A stretch of DNA of 64,000 nucleotides from Mycoplasmatota bacterium (GTDB taxonomy: Bacteria > Bacillota_I > Bacilli_A > MAG-NZ). The stretch covers positions 558,001 through 622,000 of the forward strand of contig CP074575.1 in NCBI GenBank assembly GCA_018394315.1, in the 5' to 3' direction. Position 1 is the first letter of the stretch. Each line of letters opens with the position of its first letter. The translations under genes were made by a program, and so were the position numbers. Below, in pieces: positions 43,569-52,825 of the stretch. The notes under the pieces were generated by a model. It saw only the letters and a program-made list of their open reading frames with translations, did no database searches and was not told the origin of the DNA.

Positions 43569-44543
43569 ATGAGAATTATTGAAAGCGCTAATAAAAGTGG
43601 TACTTATAATTTGGTTTTTGAGAGATATTTAGTAGAAAATTATCAGGAAGATACGTTCATTATTTGGACTAATGACCCTGGAATTTATGTCGGAAAAAAT
43701 CAAAATACTTTAGAAGAAATCAATCAAACCTTTATAGATGATAATAATTTAGAAGTATTTAGAAGATTATCAGGTGGTGGAACTATTTTTCATGATCAAA
43801 ACACTGTGTATTATTCATTTATAACTAAAAATAAAAGAGAAGTTAAAGATAACTTTATACACTTTAACAATATAGTAACGGACTTCTTAAATACGGTAAA
43901 CGTAGAGGCGGTCCTTTCTGGTAGGAATGATGTATTAGTTAACGGTAGAAAGGTATCGGGTTCAGCTGAATATTATTATGAGGATATATTAGTTCACCAT
44001 GGTTCGTTACTATTTAATACTGATACAGCTTTTTTAGCACAAGCTTTAACCCCAAATAAAAAGAAATTTATCTCGAAGGCTGTTAATTCAGTAAAGGCTA
44101 GAGTAGATAATATAGTAAATTATACAAACTTAAATGTAGCTGAGTTTAAAAAAGCATTTGTGAATTATGTTCTGAATAGATTTAGTGGAGTTAAGAAGTC
44201 TATTACACCAAATGAAAACATCGAAACATTGAAAATGATTGAAAATAAATATGGAACATGGGAATGGAATTACGGGAAAAGTCCCGCTTATTCATTCACT
44301 AATGACGAGAAATATCCATTTGGAATTGTTAAAGTGGATTTGAATGTATCAAAAGGATTAATTAAAGATATTTCCATTACTGGAGACTTCTTCAGTGAGG
44401 CAGATGTTTCAGAGTTAGAGAAACAATTAATAGGAATTAAATATGATATGAAAGAAATAGAAGAAACACTAAAAGATGTAGAGGTAACTAAATATATAGT
44501 AGGTGCTGACCTAAAAAATATACTAGAATTAATGAGGAACTAA
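43569..44543 (+). CDS. lplA: Lipoate-protein ligase A
   Basis: Activates lipoate or octanoate with ATP and attaches it to lipoyl domains such as GcvH. 324 residues with the catalytic-domain motifs RRLSGGGTIFHD, the NDVLVNGRKVSGSAEY loop and HHGSLLF, followed by the C-terminal lipoate ligase domain (WEWNYGKSPAY). GGGGTG precedes the ATG. It is tightly linked to lipA (1-base gap), so LplA could load octanoate that LipA then sulfurates. That would replace LipB. Confidence 0.94.
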   Translation: MRIIESANKSGTYNLVFERYLVENYQEDTFIIWTNDPGIYVGKNQNTLEEINQTFIDDNNLEVFRRLSGGGTIFHDQNTVYYSFITKNKREVKDNFIHFNNIVTDFLNTVNVEAVLSGRNDVLVNGRKVSGSAEYYYEDILVHHGSLLFNTDTAFLAQALTPNKKKFISKAVNSVKARVDNIVNYTNLNVAEFKKAFVNYVLNRFSGVKKSITPNENIETLKMIENKYGTWEWNYGKSPAYSFTNDEKYPFGIVKVDLNVSKGLIKDISITGDFFSEADVSELEKQLIGIKYDMKEIEETLKDVEVTKYIVGADLKNILELMRN

Positions 44544-44544
44544 T

Positions 44545-45387
44545 ATGGAAAGAAAACCTGAATGGCTTAAGATTAAAGTTAATGCCGAGCATAAAGATGT
44601 ATCAAAGTTGTTAAGAAAGAATAATCTTCATACAGTTTGTGAGGAGGCGTTTTGTCCTAATAGAATGGAATGTTTTGCGAAGAAAACAGCGACGTTTATG
44701 ATATTAGGAGATGTTTGTACAAGAAATTGTCGTTATTGTAATGTTACATCTGGTAATCCAAAACCAGTAGTTGATGATTCTGAAAATATACTAGAAACGA
44801 TTAACAAACTTGGACTTAAATATGTAGTGGTTACATCCGTAACAAGAGATGACTTAAAAGACGGTGGTGCTAGTCAATTTGTTAAGGTGATCGAGAAAGT
44901 TAAAGATAAAGACTGTAAAATTGAAGTGTTAATTCCTGATTTTTTGGGTGATTTAAGTGCTTTAAAAAAAGTTGTAATGTCTAAGCCTGACGTCTTGAAT
45001 CACAACATTGAAACAACAAAAAATATATTTTCTAGTGTTCGACCAAAGGGAGATTATAATCAGTCACTTGAACTGATTAAGAGAGTAAAAGAAATAGACC
45101 CAAATATGACTACTAAATCCGGATTTATGGTTGGCCTAGGAGAAAGTTATGAAGATGTTGTAGAGACACTTAAGGATTTAAGAAGTGTTAATTGTGATAT
45201 CGTTACAATTGGACAGTATTTACAACCTAGTAAGGATAATATAGAAGTTGCTGAATATATTCATATAGATAAATTTGAAGAGTTCAAAAAAATTGGTTTA
45301 GAACTTGGATTTAAAAATGTATATTCTGGCCCTTTTGTAAGAAGTTCGTATAATGCTGAAGAGATTTATGAAGGCGAAGATATTTAG
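44545..45387 (+). CDS. lipA: Lipoyl synthase
   Basis: Radical SAM enzyme that inserts two sulfurs into protein-bound octanoyl chains. 280 residues. It has the auxiliary cluster motif CEEAFCPNRMEC (C-x4-C-x5-C) and the radical SAM motif CTRNCRYC (C-x3-C-x2-C), the family pair. The terminal auxiliary-cluster RSSYNAEE segment is present too. Paired with lplA and divergent from the gcv operon, it should supply lipoyl-GcvH. Confidence 0.96.
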   Translation: MERKPEWLKIKVNAEHKDVSKLLRKNNLHTVCEEAFCPNRMECFAKKTATFMILGDVCTRNCRYCNVTSGNPKPVVDDSENILETINKLGLKYVVVTSVTRDDLKDGGASQFVKVIEKVKDKDCKIEVLIPDFLGDLSALKKVVMSKPDVLNHNIETTKNIFSSVRPKGDYNQSLELIKRVKEIDPNMTTKSGFMVGLGESYEDVVETLKDLRSVNCDIVTIGQYLQPSKDNIEVAEYIHIDKFEEFKKIGLELGFKNVYSGPFVRSSYNAEEIYEGEDI

Positions 45388-45484
45388 ATGTTTTATTAAA
45401 TAAAATGACAGGTATTAAAGTCCACATCCTGAATAATTTTTCTATTAAGTTATATAATAGAAATGAAACGTTAGGAGGATATAT

Positions 45485-45889
45485 ATGGATTTTTTTCCAC
45501 AAACAAGAAAAAATATTAGTGAGTTATGGGATAATCTCACAGATGACATGTTTAGTCCGTTTAAGTCTAGTGCAATGAGAACAGATATTTATGAAAAAGA
45601 TGGTAATATAGTATTAGAAACAGAGTTGCCTGGATTTCATAAAGAGAACATATCAGTAGATTATAAGAATGAATATTTAACGATTACTGCTAAAAGTAAG
45701 TATGAGGCAGAGGCTGAAACAAGAAAGTATCTAAAAAGAGAAAGAACTTACGGTGAATACGTAAGAAGATTCTATGTTGATGGTATAGATAAAGATAAGA
45801 TTAATGCTTCATTTAAAGAAGGAATATTAAAAGTGGCAGTTCCTAAACCAGAAACTAAGCAATCATTTAAAACTATTAATATCGATTAA
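45485..45889 (+). CDS. Hsp20/alpha-crystallin small heat-shock protein
   Basis: 134-residue holdase chaperone. The alpha-crystallin domain covers about residues 33-125, with the ETELPGFHKENI entry strand and the closing ASFKEGILKVAVPKPE signature. The N-terminal arm is short and Phe-rich. GGAGGATAT precedes the ATG. The upstream 97 bases contain no CIRCE-like inverted repeat that I can see. A bidirectional terminator follows. Confidence 0.93.
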   Translation: MDFFPQTRKNISELWDNLTDDMFSPFKSSAMRTDIYEKDGNIVLETELPGFHKENISVDYKNEYLTITAKSKYEAEAETRKYLKRERTYGEYVRRFYVDGIDKDKINASFKEGILKVAVPKPETKQSFKTINID

Positions 45890-45892
45890 AAT

Positions 45893-45930
45893 AAAAGTTA
45901 GAAATTCTTACTGAGTTTCTAACTTTTTTT
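45893..45930. terminator. Bidirectional terminator after hsp20
   Basis: AAAAGTTAGAAA/TTTCTAACTTTT stem with A and T flanks, between convergent genes. Confidence 0.85.
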
Positions 45931-46588
45931 GAAAGCGACAATCATATTTACAATTTGAACAACGCAGATTCTCGTTTGATATATCGATAAATCTTTCTGG
46001 ATGTAATGCATAGCTTATTTCCCACTCTATCAATGCGATAGCACCTAGTAAGAATAATGACCATGTTTTAAATTCAGGAATAAAGATAAATGGAGCGAAT
46101 TTTAAAAAATGATCCCAGTTATAAATTCTACATGTGTTGCAGCATCTATTTCTGATAAATATTTTATGAAATATACACCAGGTATTAATTGAAAAATAAT
46201 CTATAAAGTTAAGGATAATTACTAGTAGTATAATATGATATCTATTTATTATGTTTGTATAATAAAGCACTCCAACACATAAAAGAAACAACATATACAA
46301 ACTGAATGTAATAATAGCTCTAACATTCATTGCTTTTACGTATTCGAACAAACTTTCTTTACTGTAGTTTGCTTCTTTGAAAAATTTCTTTAAGTATTTA
46401 CCACTAGGAGAATATTTTGCAAATCTTGGTATGATTACTGATAAAATATCTAAAATAAAAATTAACCAAAATATGTTGTATACCCATTCTGGAATCTTTA
46501 CTAGAAAATCATTATAGAAGAAGAATAAAACTAGACTTACGATTAATAAAATTGTTGAGAGAAGGTATTTTATTTTGGTGTACTTCAT
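45908..46588 (-). CDS. Multi-pass membrane protein with Cys clusters
   Basis: 226 residues with about five hydrophobic segments. Cys groups face the same side: CxxCC-type IRNRCCNTCRIYNWDH in the loop after span 4 and LRCSNCKYDCRFQ at the C-terminus. The spacing (C-x2-C-x3-C) suggests a metal or Fe-S site at the membrane surface. No family name can be given. The stop overlaps the terminator stem shared with hsp20. Function unknown. Confidence 0.65.
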   Translation of the reverse strand: MKYTKIKYLLSTILLIVSLVLFFFYNDFLVKIPEWVYNIFWLIFILDILSVIIPRFAKYSPSGKYLKKFFKEANYSKESLFEYVKAMNVRAIITFSLYMLFLLCVGVLYYTNIINRYHIILLVIILNFIDYFSINTWCIFHKIFIRNRCCNTCRIYNWDHFLKFAPFIFIPEFKTWSLFLLGAIALIEWEISYALHPERFIDISNENLRCSNCKYDCRFQKKLETQ

Positions 46589-46769
46589 GATTTTTGCTCC
46601 TTTGTCTTTTTATCATTATATCAAATCACAGATTTTATTTCTAAAAAGTTGTGAATTATAATTTTAAAATTAGAATTGTGATACCTATGCGATTTTGATG
46701 TTTTCATAGAAATATTAGTCTTTCTTTTGAAATCTATTGTGTCTATAATTTAAGAAGGAGGTGCTTTTT

Positions 46770-48029
46770 ATGGATATAGCTGAAAGAAAAATTCTATGCG
46801 TAGATTTAAGAAGTTTTTTTGCTTCAGTTGAATGTGCAGATGCTGGGTTTGACATATATGAAGTACCTTTAGTCGTAGCTGATAGATCAAGAGGAGAGGG
46901 AGGTATTACCCTAGCTGTGACGCCATATTTAAAAGAAAAAGGAGCAACCTCTAGATGTAGAATATATGAGTTACCCAAAGGGATAGATATTATATATGCT
47001 AAGCCAAGGATGGCAAGATACGTTGAAGTATCTACAGAGATTATTTCTATCTACTTAGATTATGTATCTGAAGAGGATTTGCATATTTATTCTATCGATG
47101 AAGCATTCTTAGATGTAACTGATTATTTAGAATATCACAAGCAAAACGAATGGGAATTAGCACATACTATTCAAGCTCATATTTTAAAGCAAACTAAGAT
47201 CCATTCTACATGCGGGATTGGTCCTAATATGTTGATCGCAAAATTAGCTCTTGATCTAGATTCTAAGAAATCTAAAACGGGAATTTGTAAATGGACCTAC
47301 GATGATATAAAAACAAGACTCTGGCCTGTTAAACCCTTAAGTAAGGTATGGGGAATAGGTCCAAGATTAGAGAAAAGGTTGAATGCTTTAAAAATATATA
47401 ATGTCTATGACTTAGCTCATACTGAAATATCTATTTTAGAAAAGCATTTTGGTGTTTATGGGAAACAACTTTATTATCATTCTCATGGTATTGATCATTC
47501 ATCAATGCAATCTAAACATGAGTATGAGCCTAAATCCACTAGTATAGGTCATGGGCAAACCTTATATTTTGATCATGATGCTAGCAACGTTAAACAGATT
47601 ATTCTAGAATTAAGTGATAGAGTGGCTAAGAGACTAAGAAAAAAAGAAAAAGTTGGGACGGTTATTCATTTATCAATCGGTTATTCAAAGGCTGTCTCTG
47701 GAGGGTTTTCTAGACAATTAACAATTGATTATCCAACAGATTCACCTAATGAAATTAATAAAGTATGTTCTGAATTGTTTGATAAACATTATGATGGAAA
47801 ACCGATAAGAAAGGTGAGTATATCTGTAGGCCATTTGATGGAAAGAAATGTCGTACAAATGGATTTGTTTGGTATTCAAGCTAAGTATGATAGAGAAAGA
47901 AGATTACTAAATGCTATGGATGATATTCATGAATGGTATGGTAAAAACGCAATACTTAGAGCTAGTCACTTTAAAGATTCGTCGACAATGCGAGAAAGAA
48001 ATAAACTCATTGGAGGGCACCGTGCATGA
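46770..48029 (+). CDS. Y-family DNA polymerase, UvrX/DinB-like
   Basis: 419-residue translesion polymerase. Motifs: CVDLRSFFASVEC (first metal Asp, residues 13-25), YSIDEAFLDVT (catalytic Asp-Glu), KLALDLDSKKS, and HhH region KVWGIGPRLEKRL. The C-terminus has a little-finger domain and a possible clamp-binding QMDLFG. The relation to the downstream YolD-like gene (ATGA overlap) matches the uvrX-yolD pairs found in Bacillus chromosomes, prophages and plasmids. ATG 46770 follows AGGAGG. It is probably damage-induced, but no LexA box was identified. Confidence 0.92.
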   Translation: MDIAERKILCVDLRSFFASVECADAGFDIYEVPLVVADRSRGEGGITLAVTPYLKEKGATSRCRIYELPKGIDIIYAKPRMARYVEVSTEIISIYLDYVSEEDLHIYSIDEAFLDVTDYLEYHKQNEWELAHTIQAHILKQTKIHSTCGIGPNMLIAKLALDLDSKKSKTGICKWTYDDIKTRLWPVKPLSKVWGIGPRLEKRLNALKIYNVYDLAHTEISILEKHFGVYGKQLYYHSHGIDHSSMQSKHEYEPKSTSIGHGQTLYFDHDASNVKQIILELSDRVAKRLRKKEKVGTVIHLSIGYSKAVSGGFSRQLTIDYPTDSPNEINKVCSELFDKHYDGKPIRKVSISVGHLMERNVVQMDLFGIQAKYDRERRLLNAMDDIHEWYGKNAILRASHFKDSSTMRERNKLIGGHRA

Positions 48030-48340
48030 GCGATAGAGGTATGATGAAATGGAACTCATTTAACGCACTACTTGCTCACGGATCAAATGTTCAAAAGATG
48101 ATGTTAGAAAGAAAAAAATTACCAAAACCAATTTTGTCTGTTGATCAATTAGAAGAATTAAATGATTTGCTTACTTTAGCTTATCTAGATAAATTTGAGA
48201 TTGTTATCTATTATTATAAATCGGGATATATTTTTGATCATGAGGGTGTTATTAAGAAAATCGATCAATATACTAAAGAAATCATATTTGAAGGCTTTAG
48301 GGTAAAAGTATTAGATGTAATAAAGATTATTAAAAAGTAA
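48026..48340 (+). CDS. YolD-like family protein
   Basis: 104 residues, starting inside the last codons of the polymerase gene (ATGA overlap). The start MSDRGMMKWNSFNALLAHG is the YolD-like N-terminus, followed by a helical middle and a beta-strand C-terminus. YolD proteins regularly accompany Y-family polymerases and are thought to act with or modulate them; the mechanism is not established. It ends at a strong hairpin. Confidence 0.85.
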   Translation: MSDRGMMKWNSFNALLAHGSNVQKMMLERKKLPKPILSVDQLEELNDLLTLAYLDKFEIVIYYYKSGYIFDHEGVIKKIDQYTKEIIFEGFRVKVLDVIKIIKK

Positions 48341-48362
48341 AACCGGACAATTAAGTCCGGTT
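48336..48362. terminator. Terminator between yolD-like and DUF4097 genes
   Basis: AACCGGAC/GTCCGGTT stem (48341-48362). On minus it is followed by TTTTACTTTTT and abuts the stop of the DUF4097 gene. On plus the T run is weaker. Confidence 0.8.
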
Positions 48363-49854
48363 AATTTTGTTTGTTGGGAACGCTGTGATTAAATTTACCA
48401 CTTATACTATCGAAATTTAAATCATCAAGAACAAACGATGTATCAGTATTATAGTAATCAGCATTTCCGCTTACTGTTTGGATGTCCATCCCACTTACAT
48501 ATACATTAGATAGTGAAACATCACCACTTATTGTTTCAATTGAAACTTCATTTGCATATAATTCTAGTAACGAAACATTTCCGCTTACACTATCAATATC
48601 TATTCTACTATTTTCTTGACTAGATATTGTGTTTAATTCAACATTTCCACTTATCGAATTAATTACTAAATCTTTAGTCGCCACACCGTTAATGATGATT
48701 TCTCCACTAACATTGTCAGCACTACCGTTTGTGAATTCTGAACTAATGATACTGATAGCTGAACTAACAGAGTCAATATCTAGAGTATCACCAATATAAT
48801 CGCTAATTGTAATAGGATCACTTACACTTGATAGATCTAATTCATTAAGGCTTACGTTACTTGGAACCTCTATATGTAACTCTTGAACAAGATAGTTACT
48901 GTTAATTGAAAAGTCCCAGTTAATATAATCAAGCCAATTTTCTTTTTTGGATTCATCAAACATATTTAAATATTTGCTTGTTTCTGAATAATCAATTGTG
49001 AACTCATTATCGTAATTATATGAATGAGTAACTGTTAATTTATCTGAGTCTGTTACTTCGTACGTGATTTTCATATCTTCAAAATCACCTGTTATATCAA
49101 ATGAATCACTTATATTGTAGATATAGACATCAGTTTCTAACTCATGTGTTTCAACAGATCTAGTTCCAGACGGAATAATAATTGATGAATCTTCCTGATA
49201 GAACAATATTATAGCTACTACGAATGTAGTTATTAATGATGCGCCAATTGTAATTAAGATTACTTTATTTGGAATATTAAGCTTCTTAAATAATCTGAAT
49301 ATTGATATATTATCAATTTTGTTTTTAAGTGACTTATAATTATCACCAGTAAACACATTTATATGCCAATTTAGTATTCTAGTAACAATTTTTAAACCTA
49401 ACTCCATTAGCAATATAATAACAAAGAAGTATATTACATATCCAGCTGAAACACCTATGAATCTAAGTAGAGCTGGGAAGAAGCTGTAATATTTAAATAC
49501 TGTAAACACCCAGATGTATGAGAACCAAGATGCTGCTAGAGATAGTGGTACCACTACTGAAACAGTTACTAGCCAACTTGATACTAATATATCAAACCAG
49601 ATAATTCCAAAGACAGATAATAAATCTATCCTATGTTTTTTACTTTCACCTGAGTTAATCCCATATTCATTTAATACATTTTTTGCGATTTCTGAAGGTC
49701 GTTCTAATTCATTGATTAAATCTTCTTCAGTTTTTCCTTCGAAAATCGCATTTTGGAAACGATCTTCATAAAAAGATATAATTTCGCGTCTTTCATTGTA
49801 ATTAAGTAAAGATAACTCATTTTCTAATTCTCTTAAGAATTGTTTTTTATTCAT
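48361..49854 (-). CDS. HAAS (DUF1700)-DUF4097 membrane protein
   Basis: 497 residues. Residues 1-70 form the HAAS/DUF1700 helical domain (FLRELENELSLLNYNERREIISFYEDR). Then come about four membrane spans (90-235) and a large extracytoplasmic beta-rich DUF4097 domain with repeated D-S-V-S-G-N-V/I strands, the rungs of a beta-helix. In Bacillota such proteins are regulated by an adjacent PadR repressor and are thought to sense envelope state. The start overlaps the padR stop (ATGA), so the two are cotranscribed. Confidence 0.88.
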   Translation of the reverse strand: MNKKQFLRELENELSLLNYNERREIISFYEDRFQNAIFEGKTEEDLINELERPSEIAKNVLNEYGINSGESKKHRIDLLSVFGIIWFDILVSSWLVTVSVVVPLSLAASWFSYIWVFTVFKYYSFFPALLRFIGVSAGYVIYFFVIILLMELGLKIVTRILNWHINVFTGDNYKSLKNKIDNISIFRLFKKLNIPNKVILITIGASLITTFVVAIILFYQEDSSIIIPSGTRSVETHELETDVYIYNISDSFDITGDFEDMKITYEVTDSDKLTVTHSYNYDNEFTIDYSETSKYLNMFDESKKENWLDYINWDFSINSNYLVQELHIEVPSNVSLNELDLSSVSDPITISDYIGDTLDIDSVSSAISIISSEFTNGSADNVSGEIIINGVATKDLVINSISGNVELNTISSQENSRIDIDSVSGNVSLLELYANEVSIETISGDVSLSNVYVSGMDIQTVSGNADYYNTDTSFVLDDLNFDSISGKFNHSVPNKQN

Positions 49855-50168
49855 CCTTTTTCACATCCTATCATTAAATTTACCGTTCGGCAGAAATTGA
49901 TCCAATTATTTTTTAATACATCAAGTTTCTTATTACCCATTTCCGTGGTTTTGAAGTATTTTCTTGGTGGACCTTCTGTTGATTCTTTTAAGTATGTTGT
50001 GCATAAACCCTCTTTTACTAATTTTCGTAATATTGGATATATTGTACTTTCGCTAATCATCATCTTCTCGTTTACTGCTTGGTAAATATCGTATCCATAG
50101 CTATCTTGGTTTTCAAGAATGTTTAATACACATAATTCTAACACACCTTTTTTTAATTGTGTACTCAT
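49851..50168 (-). CDS. PadR-family transcriptional regulator
   Basis: 105-residue winged-helix repressor. Signature segments: LKKGVLELCVLNILENQDSYGYDI, SESTIYPILRKLVKEGL and ESTEGPPRKYFKTTEMG. It is a minimal PadR (subfamily 2-like) with a short C-terminal dimer helix. First gene of a two-gene unit with the HAAS-DUF4097 protein. Its promoter holds an inverted repeat that fits autoregulation. Confidence 0.94.
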   Translation of the reverse strand: MSTQLKKGVLELCVLNILENQDSYGYDIYQAVNEKMMISESTIYPILRKLVKEGLCTTYLKESTEGPPRKYFKTTEMGNKKLDVLKNNWINFCRTVNLMIGCEKG

Positions 50169-50197
50169 TGTTTTTCACCCCTCATATATATTGTATG

Positions 50198-50213
50198 ATA
50201 TTATACATAATAT
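50198..50213 (-). promoter_or_regulatory. Candidate PadR operator
   Basis: ATATTATACATAATAT, seven-base arms with a two-base centre, between the -10 box and the padR start. PadR operators are commonly inverted repeats of this size over their own promoter; binding is inferred. Confidence 0.5.
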
Positions 50214-50225
50214 AGTACTGAACAT

Positions 50226-50254
50226 AGTATAAATTGTTTTCCATAATTTGTCAA
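50226..50254 (-). promoter_or_regulatory. Sigma-A-type promoter of padR unit
   Basis: Read on minus: TTGACA, exactly 17 bases, then TATACT. The best promoter match in the window, about 60 bases before the padR ATG. Confidence 0.75.
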
Positions 50255-50335
50255 CAATTAAATTAAAATTTTTTTTGAATTATATTTTGTTACAAAAAGT
50301 GGAATACTTACTTTGTAGTAATGGTAGGTGATTGA

Positions 50336-51152
50336 ATGAAAAAAATAATAATTATTGGGTTTTCTATTATAGGAATAATCGTGGTTTTAACTAGTAAAAT
50401 TCCTGAAAATACATTGGAAAATTATTTTGATATTATTTATGATATGAAGAGTTATGATGTTAGTAAAATTCAATCTGGTACTGAACTGGATTTGATTATT
50501 TCTCAAACTTCGGTAAAAAATAAATGCAAAGAATATTTTTCTAGCGACTTAACTCAGAATGTAAATGCTGTTAAATCTCATATCCAATTATTAACTAACG
50601 CCATATCTAATGGATATACATTTTCCTTGGATAATCTAGATTATACATATTATACAAATAGTAGTAAGAGGAACATAAGAAACTTAAACTATAACATTAA
50701 GGTTGTTTTTATTGATGAGGAAATGAATGAGCAGTTACTTGAAGTAAAAGGTTATTTACAACTTGTATTAAGGGATTCTAAATGGGTTATTAATACTGAT
50801 CAAGTAGTAGTCTTTCCAAAGGAAGAACTAGGGATGATAGAAACTATAGAAGATATAGAAAGAGAAGTTATTAATCAAGACTTGATAGATGATAAAAGCA
50901 TTCAAGAGGAAATGCTAAAAGATTATTTTGATGTTATTTATGATATAGAAAATTATGATGTTGTTTCAATAAAAAATGGCTCTAAAATGGAAGCCTTTCT
51001 AGTTCAAGATTCGGTTATAAAAAAATGCAGTCAGTATTTTACTGAAGAGTTATCAAGATATTTATAGAGATGGTACAGAAAAATCAATTATTAATAGAAG
51101 CAATATCAACTGGATATACTTTTAATCTTAATGATATAGAAGATTTAGGTTA
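50336..51152 (+). pseudogene. Exported two-repeat protein gene with a frameshifted second repeat
   Basis: The open frame 50336-51067 encodes 243 residues: a signal anchor (IIIIGFSIIGIIVVL), repeat 1 (about residues 28-150) and the start of repeat 2. Both repeats begin LENYFDIIYDMKSYDV / LKDYFDVIYDIENYDV and continue ...KCKEYF / KCSQYF. In repeat 2 the frame stops at 51067, but another frame goes on with EMVQKNQLLIEAISTGYTF, matching repeat 1's IQLLTNAISNGYTF, until a stop at 51150-51152. So a frameshift, and perhaps a truncation, has damaged repeat 2. Repeat 1 alone could still make a product. No named family. Confidence 0.65.
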
Positions 51153-51401
51153 ATGAAGTAAATAATAAGGAATAGAACTTATGCAAAAGAAGAGTGACAA
51201 TATGTTTAATGATGTTGTAGTTCTTATTGCGTTATCCAATCTTATTTCAAATAGTTTATAAGTCAAAGGAAGAATTATTAGTAGTACAGAAATATATGAG
51301 ATGTAATAATTGAAGAATATATCTATTTTTATATTTGAAACAAGAGAAATTATTAGCGTGAACAGTGTTATAAGTGAGTTTATTCTTAAGTTATTTGTCA
51401 T
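51150..51401 (-). CDS. Small membrane protein
   Basis: 83 residues with two to three hydrophobic segments (SLITLFTLIISLV, YYISYISVLLIILPLTY and LNILSLFFCISSIPYYLL) and few charges. A strong GGGGAGG site precedes the ATG. Its stop just touches the end of the broken plus-strand gene. No family is recognised. Confidence 0.5.
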   Translation of the reverse strand: MTNNLRINSLITLFTLIISLVSNIKIDIFFNYYISYISVLLIILPLTYKLFEIRLDNAIRTTTSLNILSLFFCISSIPYYLLH

Positions 51402-51544
51402 TTTATTTTCCTCCCCTATACTATTTTTATAGGATGTAGTTTACGAAGTTTGTTCTTTTTTGAAATTGGTTAGTGAATTGGGAATCTACGAGTATGAAAA
51501 AAAGAGTAATTCAAGTTGATTTAAGTAGATATTTTGTAGTAAAA

Positions 51545-51553
51545 TGTTATAAT
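51545..51553 (+). promoter_or_regulatory. Extended -10 promoter of glyA-rnf region
   Basis: TGTTATAAT 32 bases before the glyA start. Confidence 0.5.
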
Positions 51554-51584
51554 GTTTAATGTAAGAAAATAGTAGGAGGAAAAT

Positions 51585-52817
51585 ATGGAAAGTACTTTAG
51601 AAAATGTTTTCGATATTATTAACGAAGAGCAAGAACGTCAAGAGAACAATATTGAACTAATTGCTTCGGAAAATTTTGTTTCAAAAGCTGTTTTAGAAGC
51701 ACAAGGTAGTGTACTAACAAATAAGTATGCTGAAGGATATCCAGGAAAGAGATATTATGGTGGATGTGAAGTTGTAGATAAAGTAGAAAACATCGCTAGA
51801 AACACTTTGAAGAAAATATTCAACGTTAAGTATACTAATGTACAACCTCATTCGGGTTCAACTGCAAATATGGGTGCATATAGAGCGGTGATTAAGCCAG
51901 GTGATACAATCTTAGGAATGGCACTGGATCACGGTGGACATTTAACTCATGGATTTTGGTTAAACTTTTCTGGTAAAGATTACAACGTTGTAGCTTATCA
52001 ATTAGACAAAAAATCTGAGAGAATAGACTATGATGAAGTGAGAAAGTTAGCTCTTGAACATAAGCCAGCATTAATCGTTGCGGGTGCTAGTGCTTATCCA
52101 AGAGAGATAGATTTTAAAGAGTTTAGAGAAATTGCTGATGAAGTTGGAGCTAAATTGATGGTTGATATGGCTCATATTGCTGGATTAGTAGCGGCTGGGG
52201 TACACATGAATCCATGCGAGTATGCACATATAGTTACTTCGACTACTCATAAAACGTTAAGAGGACCACGAGGTGGAATTATATTAACTAATGATGAAGA
52301 AATTGCTAAACAAATTGATCGAGTAATTTTCCCTGGTATACAAGGTGGACCGTTAATGCATGTTATTGCGGCTAAAGCTGTGTCTTTCTTAGAAGCTTTA
52401 CAACCTGACTATATTGAGTATCAAAAGCAAGTTGTTAAGAATGCAAAAGTATTAGGGGAAGAGTTAATAAAAGAAGGATTCAGGCTAGTTTCTGGAGGAA
52501 CTGATAATCATTTACTTTTAGTAGACGTTAAGGGTTCAATTGGAATTACTGGTAAAAAGGCAGAAAATATTTTAGATGAAGTGAAAATAACTTGTAATAA
52601 AAATACTATTCCATTTGATAAAGAAAAACCATTTATTTCTAGTGGTATTAGATTAGGGACTCCTGCAGTAACCACTAGAGGATTTAAAGAAGAAGAAATT
52701 AAAGAAGTTGCAAGACTAATTAGTTTAGCACTTAAAAACTATGATAACGAAGAAATTCTCGACAGTGTAAGAGAAGGAGTTACTAAGTTAACTAGTAAGT
52801 ATCCAATTTATAAGTAG
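51585..52817 (+). CDS. glyA: Serine hydroxymethyltransferase
   Basis: PLP enzyme that interconverts serine + THF and glycine + methylene-THF. 410 residues. Visible are the N-terminal [26 protein letters not shown], the DHGGHLTHG loop, and the PLP-lysine site in [14 protein letters not shown] (about residue 225). GGAGG precedes the ATG. It is followed after eight bases by rnfC, an unusual neighbour, so glyA and rnf may share a transcript. Confidence 0.97.
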   Translation: MESTLENVFDIINEEQERQENNIELIASENFVSKAVLEAQGSVLTNKYAEGYPGKRYYGGCEVVDKVENIARNTLKKIFNVKYTNVQPHSGSTANMGAYRAVIKPGDTILGMALDHGGHLTHGFWLNFSGKDYNVVAYQLDKKSERIDYDEVRKLALEHKPALIVAGASAYPREIDFKEFREIADEVGAKLMVDMAHIAGLVAAGVHMNPCEYAHIVTSTTHKTLRGPRGGIILTNDEEIAKQIDRVIFPGIQGGPLMHVIAAKAVSFLEALQPDYIEYQKQVVKNAKVLGEELIKEGFRLVSGGTDNHLLLVDVKGSIGITGKKAENILDEVKITCNKNTIPFDKEKPFISSGIRLGTPAVTTRGFKEEEIKEVARLISLALKNYDNEEILDSVREGVTKLTSKYPIYK

Positions 52818-52825
52818 GTGATGAT

